Of a stretch of DNA of 16,947 bases, positions 1 to 8,934 are shown piece after piece. The notes under the pieces are model-generated. The model did no database searches and was not told the origin of the DNA. It saw nothing but the letters and a program-made list of their open reading frames with translations. The stretch comes from Ophiocordyceps camponoti-saundersi (nom. inval.) (taxonomy: Eukaryota > Ascomycota > Sordariomycetes > Hypocreales > Ophiocordycipitaceae). The translations under genes and the position numbers were made by a program. The stretch is from positions 1 through 16,947 of the forward strand of contig PDHQ01000535.1 of the NCBI GenBank assembly GCA_003339415.1, given 5' to 3'. Positions within the stretch are counted from its first letter, which is position 1. Every line of letters starts with the position of its first letter.

Positions 1-29
1 CAAACTTTCGTAGGCCCCGCAATTCCCTT

Positions 30-46
30 CCCCCCCCCCCCCCCCC
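30..46 (+). repeat. Poly-C tract (17 C)
   Basis: This is an uninterrupted run of 17 C near the window start. It is the first of several long C runs, all with C on the given strand. Runs of C contain no CpA and so give RIP no target. The length is likely unstable and may be misread in sequencing. Confidence 0.95.
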
Positions 47-162
47 TCTATCTAAGCGATACAAACCGATAAGATCCGTCGGAATCGACTAGAACGGCTT
101 AAACCGGCCTTTTAAACCCTATTACTATATACGGCCCGATAGATCCGATAATCGCGCTTCCC

Positions 163-223
163 TAAGACTATCTTCCGTGCTGAGGCTCTTATATATAGGA
201 GTGCCCGTCTCTCCCGCTAAACG
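163..223 (+). promoter_or_regulatory. Shared TATA-containing block, copy 1
   Basis: This block aligns with 12414-12476 at roughly three quarters identity by eye. Both contain an AAGAC and GTCTTC-like start, then a TATATATAGG box, then GTGCCCG and CTCCCGCTAAA. A TATA box followed by a conserved GC-rich stretch resembles a core promoter, such as the promoter region of an LTR or other transposon. That role is inference; the shared sequence is seen directly. Confidence 0.4.
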
Positions 224-538
224 ACTATATATAGCGGAAGCGATGAGGAGGGCGTGCTTCGCGAGGAGAAACACGGGGGTAAATAAGGGAGAAGGAGGGC
301 GAGAGGAAGGGGAAAGAGGAAGGGAAAGAGGAAAAGAAAAATATTACTATATACCTTAACTTATCGTCTAAAGCTATAAAGACTATTAAATCGAGTATTC
401 TAAGAGGTATAAATATTATCTTAAATAAAAAGGTATTTTCCTTAGAGGTCCGAAAGTACTCGGCTAAACGATTTAATCTAATAAAGCCGAAAGAAATATG
501 TAGGTAGAAGAATATAAAAACGAAGGAAAGAAGAGGAC
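224..538. other. No gene seen; purine-rich patch
   Basis: Positions about 278-340 are an almost pure GA run. The rest is AT-rich with no reading frame I can support. A short ATG-initiated frame at 177-359 is mostly this GA run, translated as Gly, Glu, Arg and Lys, and is not a credible protein. Confidence 0.5.
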
Positions 539-942
539 GGAAACGACTTAAGAGGTTAGGATAACCGGAAGACGAAGTCGATAAGGAAAGGGAGCTTCGA
601 GAAACGATTAGGCGGTAACCTTTCGGCGGCCTATCTTTTCGTATTCGAGAAGAAGGATAGCGAATAAATACGCCTTCTTAAAGAGAATATTATAAGCTAA
701 AAGCTAACTACTAAGTTATAGATCTTCGAAGAGTAAATATCGTATTTCCTTTAGTAAAGCGGAAAAGAGACCGAAAGAATATCGCGTTATAGCTTTTAAG
801 CTATCTCGCTTCGAAGCTAGGAAGAGGCAGAAAGGGGCGTGCCTCTCTAGCTAGTTATTTGCGTTATTTAGCTTTAGTTAATAGGTATCGTGCTATCGTA
901 GTCTTCTTAGGGTTTATAGCGTACGAGCCCGATTAATACTCC
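539..942 (+). pseudogene. Possible decayed coding relic, coiled-coil-like
   Basis: One frame (569 is a codon start) reads as a charged, heptad-like protein if TAA and TAG are taken as former Gln or Trp codons. Legible pieces include AAYLFVFEKKDSE at about 626-664 and GKETERISRYSF at about 761-796, with regularly spaced Leu and Ile between them, as in a coiled coil. I do not recognise the family. About 9% of codons are stops, no better than chance in such TA-rich DNA, so the call rests only on how the frame reads. No start codon or intact domain is visible. Confidence 0.22.
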
Positions 943-1660
943 GTAATATTAAAGGAGTTTTTTTTTTTTTCTTTTCGCTGCCGGCTATAGAAGGTCCCGC
1001 GTAAGTTTAGGTATCTAAACTAAGCGCGGAGGCTACGAAATCCGATAGCGACTTTAGTTTTTCTCCTAGGAACCTAGCTTAGAAACGATCGAAAGAGTAA
1101 TTAATCTCTTAACTATAAGGGTCGTAGGGGAGTTAGGATCGAGAGAATAATAAGGAAAGGAAGACTTTAGGCAGGTATAGTAGAAAGAGACTACGTATAA
1201 AAGTAGAGAAGACCTAGAAAAGAAAGGAAACGAAAAAAGGGAACCGAAAAAAAAAAAAAAAAAAAAAAGAAAAAAAAAAGGTAATTAGGTAAAGAAGGAA
1301 ATAAAAATACGTACTATATAACGTAATTATAGAAAGCTACCGTAGCCGCCGCCGTCCTTTTATATATCTTTTAGTTATTTTTTTTTCTTCGATACCGTTA
1401 TAGTCGTTATAATAATAGCTATTATAACTATAATAACTTAGTCGAAAAGAGGTTCCTAAAGATAGTAGGTAGAAGAAAGTATAATACGAAAGAAGAGGAA
1501 AGTAGCAGGGAAAGTAGGCTTAAGGAAGGCTTCTATAAAAAATAGTAAGAACTTAGAGGGTCCGTAATAAGGCTAGCCTCGTAGAAAACCTTTGCTACCG
1601 GGGGAAAAGAGAAGAAGGAAGAAAACGCCGAAAACGACGAAAGTAAAGGAACAGACTAAC
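943..1660. other. Intergenic low-complexity DNA with homopolymers
   Basis: I see no gene here. The stretch contains a T run at 958-970, an A-rich run at about 1248-1277 and purine-rich sequence around 1440-1520 and 1605-1640. The A and T runs could be decayed poly-A tails of retroelements, but no target duplication or coding end was found beside them. Confidence 0.45.
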
Positions 1661-1706
1661 CCGTACGCTAGAGACTAGTATCCGTATCCGTAGCCGAGGA
1701 AGAAAG
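1661..1706 (+). repeat. Short dispersed repeat, copy 1
   Basis: About 43 bases match 10950-10992 with only a few substitutions, mostly of C/T or G/A type. Both contain the tandem hexamer pair ATCCGTATCCGT and then CCGAGGAAGA. The second copy lies in the part of repeat copy A that copy B lacks, so the two sites probably share a fragment of another repeat family. Confidence 0.6.
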
Positions 1707-1936
1707 AAAGAAAAAGGAAGAGGATAGCGGTTATAGGATATTAAAAGAAGGTATTAACTAGGCTAGCTTAGTTTTAAGCATAGCCTATATAAATAACGAC
1801 GACGCTTAAGGGATTAGGCTATAAGCTAGGTTTTTTTTTTTTTTTTTTTAATATTACTACGATTAATTTGCGGAAAAACGAGATATTTTTACCCTTAGAC
1901 TTAGACGTTTATATTCTCTAAGTCCTCCTAAGTTAG
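1707..1936. other. No gene seen; T run
   Basis: The stretch is AT-rich with a 19-base T run at 1831-1849 and no supported gene. Confidence 0.4.
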
Positions 1937-2623
1937 GTTATAAGACTTAGACCTATATATAGAGCTAAGTATAGGATAGGAGGGGTTCTACTTCTTCCTT
2001 ATTATCGATATAGTGTCCTTTTAGTATAAGGAGGTAGCGCGTAAAATATCCCTTAAGGTAAGTATAATTAAGTTTCTTACTATCCGAGAGATTTTATCGT
2101 AAATAAAGCTATTAGTACCGTTAGGCACGGCGTTAAAGGTCGGGCGAGGCGAACTATAATATATAATAAGGTTAATTAGGATAGGTAGGAAAGGTAAGAC
2201 GTATTATTTACCACTTTATAGTATAACTTCTTTATATTATAATATATATATACTAGGAACCCCTTATAACTTTAGGATAAAGATAACTTAAAGTTATTCG
2301 CGAAGGAAGAAATATAGTTAATATACGGTATCGACTAGGGCGTAGGCGGCGTAGGCCTATCCTTTCCTACCGCGCTTATTTATCGTAAATATAGCGCGTA
2401 ATTAACTATGGCGTAGGGGGTCGAATATAAAATTTAGAAGGCTACGAGACTTACCTCCGCAAGTAAGAGCCTAACTAGACCTCGCTATAGATATCGTAAC
2501 GAAAGAGGAATACGGCACTAAAAGTAGCGAGAGGTAAAATTATAATATTACGCGTTTATCGCTAAGAGGGGATAGTAGCGAGGAGTAACTTACGAGGAAG
2601 ATATATTAGTATAGTAGGAAAAG
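1937..2623 (+). pseudogene. Possible decayed coding relic, unknown family
   Basis: A single frame (1937 is a codon start) runs about 229 codons to the TA microsatellite when TAA and TAG are read as former Gln or Trp. Readable segments include RHGVKGRARRTIIYNK at about 2116-2163, a Gly-rich stretch with LSFPTALIYRKYSA at about 2360-2401, and VEYKI shortly after. I recognise no family. Roughly 10% of codons are stops. That equals the rate in the true copia pol frame here but is not below background, so coding status is uncertain. A simple-repeat expansion interrupts the right end. Confidence 0.22.
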
Positions 2624-2624
2624 C

Positions 2625-2681
2625 GTATATATATATACGTATATATATATATATATACGTATATATATATATATATATATA
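2625..2681. repeat. TA microsatellite with two ACGT interruptions
   Basis: This is an alternating TA run broken by ACGT at 2637-2640 and 2657-2660, exactly 20 bases apart, which suggests duplication of a 20-base block. The sequence is self-complementary throughout. Confidence 0.95.
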
Positions 2682-2689
2682 ACGGCGAA

Positions 2690-3010
2690 AGGTAGGAAGA
2701 GGGAGAGAGAGAGAGAGAGAGAGGAAGAGAGAGAGTAGGAGAAAGAGAGAGATAGAGAAAAATACCGTTTACTTATATAACTACTATCGGTAACTAAGCG
2801 AGGAATAGATAAGAGAATAAGAAGTTAGGGGAGTTAAGAATAGACCGCGAGACGGTGGTTTTACGTAGGCGAGAGCGCAAGTAAAGTATTAAGAGGTAGG
2901 AGAGAGTAATAATAGAGAGCGAGATAGATAACGAGGAGAGTAGTAAAAAAGTAAGAGGTCGAGGAGAGTAGTAAGAAGATAGGAGGGCGACGGGTATAGG
3001 GGAGAAAAGG
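2690..3010 (+). repeat. Polypurine GA-rich region
   Basis: The core at 2695-2760 is a near-perfect GA repeat. GA-rich sequence with AGGAGAG and AGTAGTAAG variants continues to about 3010. Long homopurine runs with mirror symmetry can form triplex DNA; that is general knowledge and is not demonstrated here. No coding potential is visible. Confidence 0.75.
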
Positions 3011-4119
3011 AGTAGTGCGATTTCGTTAAGCTATAGAGTATTAGGAAAAGGGTTTATTCGCTAAAAAAAGGGAATATTATAATAAGATAGATATGCTAAT
3101 AATAAATATCGAAATAGTCGGTTATAAAAGGTAAAATAAAGGATTATATACCTAGAGCTAATAATATTATTTTTAGATTAACTAAAGAGAATAAAATAAG
3201 TAACGATAGTAGGTTTTATAACCTTTTTTTTAAGACTATTAGAATATATATATCGCTAGCTACTTAGGAATATAATACGCGTTAAATACGCGTAGCACGC
3301 GTTATAAAGATAACTATCTCTATATAAATAAAGTAGGAGGTTAGGAATACGTATAAAGAGGAGTCGAACTCGAAATAATACCGATCCGAGATTAGTATAA
3401 TATTAATATAATATATAAAGTTAATATAGGAGGAGGATAAGGAGGCAGTTAGTAGGAGGAGGAATATATATATAATATACTTACTTTTCTATACTTTTTA
3501 AGAGAGGATAAGGGTTATAAGTAGAGTTATTATTTAATCTTTTATAACTTTATTAGCCGGAGTATATTATACGGTAAATATAATATTCCTATACGCTATA
3601 TAATCTAGATAAGTTACCCGAACTTTATTATCTAGGTTAATATAGTATGCGTGTTCTTAGTCTAATCTATTAATATCTCTACTATAAGAAGTTTATAATA
3701 CGACTCTAGCTACCTATTTAGCTTAGGAAGGATACCTAACCGATAAAGACTTAGATAAGGTAAAAGGAAACTAGAAGAGAAGAGGATATATTATATAAAA
3801 AGGGAGAAGGAGAAATATAAAATAATTATAATACCCTTTTCCTTTTATTAATTCGTAAGGTTAACGATAATAATAAGACTATATATATAAGATAATAATA
3901 TAATAAGAATATAATATATTTCCGTACGGATTACGGAGTACTCTATATATATATATATATATATATATAAAGATCGTAACCGTTCCTTTCTTTTTAATTA
4001 AGCTTATATATAATAAGTATATAACGGAGCTGCTAATATATAAATCCTTATATAGTATTAGTAGCGGCTTATAGAGATAGGCGTCGAGGGTCGTAATTAG
4101 AGGTTAGAAAATTAGTTCT
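3011..4119. other. AT-rich DNA without recognisable genes
   Basis: Both strands are dense in stops. Local oddities are three ACGCGT motifs within 3279-3303, the 10-base palindrome TCCGTACGGA at 3921-3930 and a TA run at 3942-3969. Nothing resembles a transposon protein, tRNA or rRNA. Confidence 0.5.
3942..3969. repeat. TA microsatellite
   Basis: This is an uninterrupted alternating TA run of about 27 bases inside otherwise AT-rich DNA. Confidence 0.9.
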
Positions 4120-4380
4120 AAATTTAACGTGCTTAGAACGTAAGAGGTAGTCGAGCTAAGGACCTAGTTAGCGGCCACTACGTTAGCCGTCCCACGCACT
4201 AATAGTAGGGAACCGGCTAACGTAGGTCGCTACGTTCGCACCTACGCTTCGGCTTAGCGGGCGTATTACTATCCGACCCGAGCACGTTAACGTGACGGGA
4301 GCGCTTAGGGGTAATCTTAATCGCGCTAGCAGGACGTAAGCTTATCTTCTTACGCGACGCGGGAGGAGAGGAGGTAGCTT
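4120..4380. other. GC-rich island with inverted repeat and palindrome
   Basis: This 260-base patch is visibly richer in GC than both flanks and keeps several CA and TG. It contains a 12-base perfect inverted repeat, CTACGTTAGCCG at 4178-4189 against 4214-4225 with a 24-base loop, and the perfect palindrome CACGTTAACGTG at 4283-4294. It could be a less-mutated fragment of a mobile element end or a folded element. No reading frame is recognisable. Confidence 0.5.
4178..4225. repeat. 12-bp perfect inverted repeat (hairpin)
   Basis: The arms at 4178-4189 and 4214-4225 pair over all 12 bases around a 24-base loop. The arms contain CG and no unpaired changes, although the surrounding DNA is heavily mutated. 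The function is unknown. It has no T-rich tail and no adjacent gene, so a terminator reading is not supported. Confidence 0.7.
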
Positions 4381-4862
4381 AGAGGTAGCCGTAGCTATTA
4401 TAGGATATAGTATATTAGTAAGCGAGTTAAGATTAATACGAACTTAGAATAAGGTTATTACTTACCCGTATAACTCTTAGCGATACGATAAGGTTTAGGA
4501 GGAGTAATAAGATCTATCTTATCCTTATCGTTATTATCGTTACTATCGTTACCTCTAGCGATAAGGTTCTCCTTAGCTATAGCGCGTTCGGAAGGTAAAA
4601 TAGTCTTACGCGCGGTTAGACGGGGAGCTAAGCGCTATATAGGTATAGAGACGAACTTAACTCGAAGTTAGTATAATATATCGTAAACTTTAATTTAAGT
4701 TCGGGCTAAGCTTAACTTAATAGCTATACGATAACGATAATAATAATAATAGCGATTAGCGCGAGGGAGGAAGGAAGAAAAAAGGAAGAGGATAAATATT
4801 AAAAATAATAGTAGTATATTTAGAAAATAGATTTATAAATATATAATATAATAAGTAATAAG

Positions 4863-5322
4863 AAGACTAAGAAGTTATAAATAGGTATCCCTAACTTTAA
4901 AATAGCTAGTAAAAAAGCCCCTAATATATATAAGTTCGAGCTATTCGTTAAGAGAGAGCGTATCGGTATAGAGAGAAAGCTATTAGAACCTAACCGCGCG
5001 TCTATAGATAAGTATATCCTTAAAAAACTAGAGAAATATTAGGAGGTAGATTATAGTAAGTTAAAAGAGGAATAAATACCGGGTTATATTTAAGAACTAA
5101 TAGGGGCCGCTAGTAAAAAGTATATAGTATAAGTTTATAATAGCCGTCGGAGGTAGGCTACCTATTAGGATATAAGAAGGAGAGTACGTATTTATAGTAA
5201 GGCGCCTTACGTAAGGTTAGCCTATTTACTTCGATAGCGCGATATTAGCTACGGCACGGGAGTCGAGGGCGATAGTAGGGGTAAGGCTAAGCTTACCTCC
5301 TTAGGTAGCGGCCTTATCTAAC
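4863..5322 (+). pseudogene. Possible decayed coding relic, Lys/Glu-rich protein
   Basis: One frame (4884 is a codon start) reads well for about 150 codons with only about 6% stops, all TAA or TAG. That is lower than in the true copia frame nearby. Legible parts are GIPNFKIASKKAPNIYKFEL at 4884-4943 and ASIDKYILKKLEKY at about 4998-5039, with further basic sequence to about 5240. The composition suggests a helical, charged protein. I do not recognise a family and see no start codon. It lies just upstream of the copia fragment but does not look like copia gag or protease. Confidence 0.35.
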
Positions 5323-5770
5323 GCCGTTACGGATATCGTAATAAAGGTAATATATAGTGCTACGGGTTTATTATATAGAGGCGTTAATAATAAGGGAGAA
5401 GATAAAGAGAGGATACTAGAGAGGTAGGAAAAGAAAATATTACCTAATTTATTGCCTATAATAAAGGTAATAAAGGGTAAGGTAACGGAAGAGGAAAAAA
5501 AAAACGTAATAAGTATTAATATATATACGTGCGCTTATGCGTACGTATTTATATATATAAGGGAGGGAGGAGAGAGAGAGAGAGGAAGGAGAGAAAAAGC
5601 GATAAAATAAAAAGGGAGGAGGAAGCATAGAGGGGGCGGAAGATTAAAGTACCGGGAGGATATAACTTTACGTAATAAAGCCTTAAGTATATATTATAAC
5701 GGAAAAGAAATATAGGAAGAAGGGTAAGTATTAGGCTAGATAAATATATATATATACTTCTATCGTTAGC
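5323..5770. other. No gene seen; hairpin and GA-rich patch
   Basis: The stretch contains a near-palindrome at 5519-5554 and a GA-rich patch at about 5561-5640. The copia integrase core that should precede 5771 in a complete element is absent. The break between element and flank therefore lies near 5750-5770. Confidence 0.5.
5519..5554. repeat. Near-palindromic hairpin
   Basis: The arms 5519-5534 and 5539-5554 pair at 14 of 16 positions around a 4-base loop (TTAT). One mismatch is a C/T difference that RIP could have made. The hairpin is flanked by TA runs that lengthen the potential pairing. Confidence 0.55.
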
Positions 5771-6364
5771 TAACCTAAAGAATTAGAGCCCTATCGATAT
5801 AGTAATAGCCGCGAACCGCGTTTTATATAAATATTCGATATTAAATATTTTAGATCGTAGGGATATAAGGCATATGTTATTATCTATCCCTAATACCGGA
5901 TTCAGAGCGCTAAAATGGCCCCTAAAGCTAAAGAAGACCGCCTCGTTAGTATAGAAGGGCTTTACGGCTATATTTATAAGATCTATCTGCACGACGAAAA
6001 TAAGATTATTAGGGCTAAAGACGTTAGGTTCTATAATATAGCCGATCTAATACTTAATTAAACCGTTAAATACGTCGCCGAGCCCGAGATCGAAGATTAT
6101 TAGGAAGATTAACTTAACGAGGACGAATTCTTTAGATTAGGGCCTAACGAAATTAATAATAACGGAAATCATAATCGTCCCGGCTATTAGGGCTTAGATA
6201 AGCCTGCCGGAGACGCCGAGGCGGACAATATACCTAATTTATATAATAAAACCGCAGGCTTATCTTAAGCCGAAGAGCTTATAACGCCTCTAAACACGAT
6301 ACGATTCCTTACGCCCGAATAACGCCTTATAGGGCTTAACTTAATAATTTAGCGGATAAAGAAG
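5771..6364 (+). pseudogene. pol: Copia integrase C-terminal region (decayed)
   Basis: The frame with codon start 5915 reads GYKAYVIIYP and then AKMAPKAKEDRLVSIEGLYG, YIYKIYL and IIRAKDVRFY. Fungal copia elements carry a matching segment after the integrase core, with a conserved Gly-Cys-Lys-Ala-Tyr motif, a Lys-x-x-Pro-Arg-Ala region, a GYxG and IYKIW motif and RDVxF. Here the Cys of GCKAY reads Tyr and the Trp of KIW reads Tyr. After about 6060 the frame runs through an acidic, Pro-rich linker to the C run. The ATG at 5915 is an internal Met, not a start. The catalytic DDE core lies upstream and is absent. Confidence 0.88.
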
Positions 6365-6389
6365 CCCCCCCCCCCCCCCCCCCCCCCCC
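6365..6389 (+). repeat. Poly-C tract (25 C) inside pol
   Basis: This run of 25 C sits in the linker between integrase and reverse transcriptase, where the integrase frame would read it as polyproline. The frame downstream differs by one step from the frame upstream, so a change in C number is the simplest cause of this frameshift. Confidence 0.93.
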
Positions 6390-6450
6390 GTAGGCTTAGC
6401 TAAGGAATAAGGCTACGATCCCTATAACCGATTAAAAGACCCGATAAGCG

Positions 6451-7385
6451 ACGGCAGCCGAAGCAAATACCGCTACTAACGCTATCTTTAAAGATATCGA
6501 CGAAAAAGAGGCAGAGATACCTAACTTCGTCCTGCTAATTAGCGTCGTATTTAACGTTATAATACTATTAACGCCTAAGGGCTAATATAACGTGCGAAAG
6601 CGACCTGATTACCTCTCCCTATAGCGCCCGCTAATAAATCTTAAGATTAAGGCTTTATATAATCGTTAAACGTAGGATCTTATTAATCGACCTATCGGCA
6701 AGCAGGTCCTTCTAGGCAAATAGGTCTTTACGATAAAGATATCTTAAGATAAGCTTATAATCGCGAAGGCACGATAATATATATAAGGGGATAAAGAAGA
6801 GACCTCGCACTTTATCGAAGACCTCTACGCCTCTATAATATATTTCTCTTCGGTTCGAGTCTTCCTATTAATAGTGGCCTTGCGAGATCTTAAGTAGTGG
6901 TAATTCGATATAATTAACGCGTTCGTAAACGCCCCGTGCTAAGAGGAGTTTTTCGTTAACTAGCTATATATATTTAAAGATAGAATAGATCGAGTATATA
7001 GGCTTAAAAGAGCCCTATATAGCCTTAAGTTATCTCCCGCGATATAGTTTACGTATGCGAGTAAGGCTCTTAAACGCTATAGATAGTAATAGCTTATATC
7101 CGAGTTTTAGATATATATATACGAAAAGGGCTTTACTATACTCCTTTATATTAACGATATTATAATTATAGCGCCTAGAATAGCCCTTATAAACGAGGGT
7201 AAGGGTATCTTATAGGAATTATAGGATTTACGAGATCTAGGCGAACCTACTATCTTTTTAGGCCTATAATTCTGTAGGAATTGTGCTATGTAAAGAATTA
7301 GCGTATATTAAGAGAAATATACTAATAAAATACTCGAATTATTCGGCGAAGGCGTTACGAACGCCGTATAAACGCCGTAGCTAGG
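6451..7385 (+). pseudogene. pol: Copia reverse transcriptase (decayed)
   Basis: The frame with codon start 6451 shows the full motif order of copia reverse transcriptase. It has RPIGKQVLLGK followed by VFTIK, a KARYY and GDKEE segment, FDIINAFVNA at 6904-6933, RVYRLKRALYSLKLSP, the active-site box LLYINDIIIIAP at about 7141-7179 and DLGEPTIFLGL. The family active site is YVDD; here it reads Tyr-Ile-Asn-Asp at 7147-7158. The first catalytic Asp is changed to Asn by a G-to-A change in a TpG context, as RIP would make. The Asp of FDII is kept. About 8% of codons are stops where Gln or Trp is usual. The domain would copy element RNA into DNA; this copy is dead. Confidence 0.93.
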
Positions 7386-7444
7386 TAAATTACCTCTCTA
7401 ATAGCACGAGCCCTAATTTAGCCTTTACGAATAGCAAATTATAC

Positions 7445-8206
7445 GAAGGTAACCTTAATCTAATAACCTTATACCTTCTCGTATAGAATAATTTAATACG
7501 ATACCTTAATAGCACGAAGAGCCTAGGCCTTACGCTTAGAGATACTTGCGGACCTCGAGATCTAAAGCCTCGTATCTTCGCCGACGCGTCTTTTATAGAT
7601 AATTTATATATAATATACTTAACTACCGGATATATCGCTTTTATCGGCATAGGCCCCGTATACTAGAAATCTAAAAGGCAGACGCTTATAACGTTATCGT
7701 TAACCGATACCGAATTTATTAATTTAACGCTTATAGGGATAAGCCTTACTCGGGTCTGCGAGATTCTTAAAAACCTAGGGTTTCGAGAGTTTATACTAAT
7801 AATTATATTTATCGATAGCCTTAACGCTAAGGCGATAGCCCTTAATAAATATAAAAAGGCCGCACGTATAAGGGATATCGATATAAGATATAAATAAATC
7901 CTTAACCGCGTTAAGAAGCGTAATTTTACGATCTATTAAATCGGCATAGCTAAGATAGCTAAAGATAGCCTAATAAAGCCTCTCTAGCGTCTTTAGCATA
8001 TTAAATTCGTATATATATTATATCTTTCCGACCTAAAGATTACGATCCTGCCCTCTAGGGCCGAGAACACGAAAGGCAGCCCTTGTAGGCTATTAAATAA
8101 GCCTAGGGCGCCCGATAGCGAAGCCCGCGATACCCTTATGCTACCTGATACTAAAGGCAGCGATACCGAACGATATAATCGATCGAAACGGCGACCTAAT
8201 AAATAA
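7445..8206 (+). pseudogene. pol: Copia RNase H region and pol C-terminus (decayed)
   Basis: The frame with codon start 7565 reads RYLNSTKSLGLTL, then PRIFADASF, GPVY followed by a stop in place of Trp, KSKRQTLITLSLTDTEF, IFIDSLNAKAIALN and DIDIRYK, ending with a DSLIKPL motif (family: DGLTKPL). The acidic residues expected in the RNase H active site are all present: Asp at 7583, Glu at 7712 and Asp at 7814. The domain normally removes RNA from the RNA-DNA hybrid. After DSLIKPL the frame stays open for about 65 more codons to TAA at 8204-8206, which I take as the likely end of pol. Confidence 0.92.
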
Positions 8207-8245
8207 TATAGTATAAGATCTTTTTTACCGGAAGATCCTATACCT

Positions 8246-8254
8246 AAAGGGGGG
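8246..8254 (+). other. Candidate polypurine tract, first option
   Basis: AAAGGGGGG lies 40 bases after the likely pol stop, where copia elements place the purine tract that primes second-strand synthesis just before the 3' LTR. The next bases do not begin with an obvious TG or RIP-altered TA, so the LTR start is not confirmed. A second candidate lies at 8955-8965. Confidence 0.35.
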
Positions 8255-8934
8255 ATCTTAAGGGATATATATAATAAGCGTCGCGCGGCGTAGGCAGCTA
8301 CTAATTAAGAGGGAACGGATAAGGTATATCGCGATTAGAGCCCTAATATAGAGGCTCGCGATTATTAACCCTACCGCTAGCCCGGCTTCGTGCCGCCGCC
8401 GGTCCCGCGATATGCGCCTTTTAATATATTAGGAAGAGGCTATTCCGGCCCTAAAAATATTAACGGCAGGCGCCTCTAAACTTATTACTATTAGATATAT
8501 TAACTCGCATAACTTAGGCGGCATTTCCCTACTAAGCAATGCGAATAACGACGCCTTTCTATATAAATTAGCGTAAGGCTTAAGGCCTATCTTTACCCCC
8601 CTATAACGAGATATTCTCTATCGATTAATACCTCTTAAGCCCTTTATATAGGCTTAAATTAATACCTCTAAACGGCTTAGATTAGCCCTTTCGACGCCTT
8701 TTAAGACGGCTTAAAAAGGCCTATTTCTACTATTTTCTGCTATTTCCTAGACAAATTAACTAATCCGGAACGGAAGAACTGCTTCTAGGAGCTAATTTAA
8801 TCTCTCGGATCGTATTTTTATTATATTTCTAAGCGATTTAAGCCCTCTGCCGGCCTCGTTAAGAAGAGCCGAGAAAACGCTATTTTTTACTATTTTATTA
8901 TTTTCCGCGTATTGCGGCATAGGATAACTATTTT
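8255..8934. other. Copia 3' flank or LTR remnant; no gene
   Basis: No gene is supported here. The region is richer in GC than most and keeps more CA and TG. Between about 8720 and 8940 the phrase CTATTTT or TATTTTC recurs several times (for example near 8725, 8880 and 8928). It could be the 3' LTR or untranslated end of the copia element, but no matching 5' copy is in the window. Confidence 0.4.

Larger units (their letters stand above)
5771..8206 (+). mobile_element. Ty1/copia retrotransposon fragment, 5'-truncated and RIP-mutated
   Basis: Three consecutive coding blocks match the order of Ty1/copia pol: the C-terminal end of integrase, reverse transcriptase, then RNase H. This order, integrase before reverse transcriptase, separates copia from gypsy elements. 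Gag, protease and the integrase catalytic core are missing upstream, so only about half of a usual 5 kb element remains. Stops (TAG, TAA) replace conserved Gln and Trp throughout. The frame changes between integrase and reverse transcriptase at a 25-base C run, and again near 7386-7445. No pair of LTRs is visible in the window. The element cannot be active. Confidence 0.93.

Noticed and set aside
177..359. 60-codon ATG-initiated frame
   Set aside because: Its second half is a translated GA run (Gly, Glu, Arg, Lys) and its first half overlaps the shared TATA block. No domain and no second copy support it.
856..885. Similarity to 16866-16892 (shared TTATTTAGCTTTAGTT)
   Set aside because: Only about 16 AT-rich bases match exactly with no extension, so chance is likely.
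3355..3385. tRNA-like T-arm string (GAGTCGAACTC)
   Set aside because: No acceptor stem, D-arm or anticodon arm can be placed around it on either strand.
3011..4119. AT-rich stretch as a centromere or replication origin
   Set aside because: AT richness here is explained by RIP and TA repeats; no specific motif supports either role.
5915..5917. ATG as a gene start
   Set aside because: Copia similarity continues upstream in the same frame to about 5771, so this Met is internal.
5783..5992. Open frame on the minus strand
   Set aside because: It lies antisense to the copia integrase C-terminal region, whose plus-strand reading matches a known family.
6850..6870. GGTTCGAGTC resembling a tRNA T-arm
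   Set aside because: It is part of the copia reverse transcriptase coding sequence.
7390..7650. Open frame on the minus strand
   Set aside because: It is a shadow of the copia RNase H region on the plus strand.
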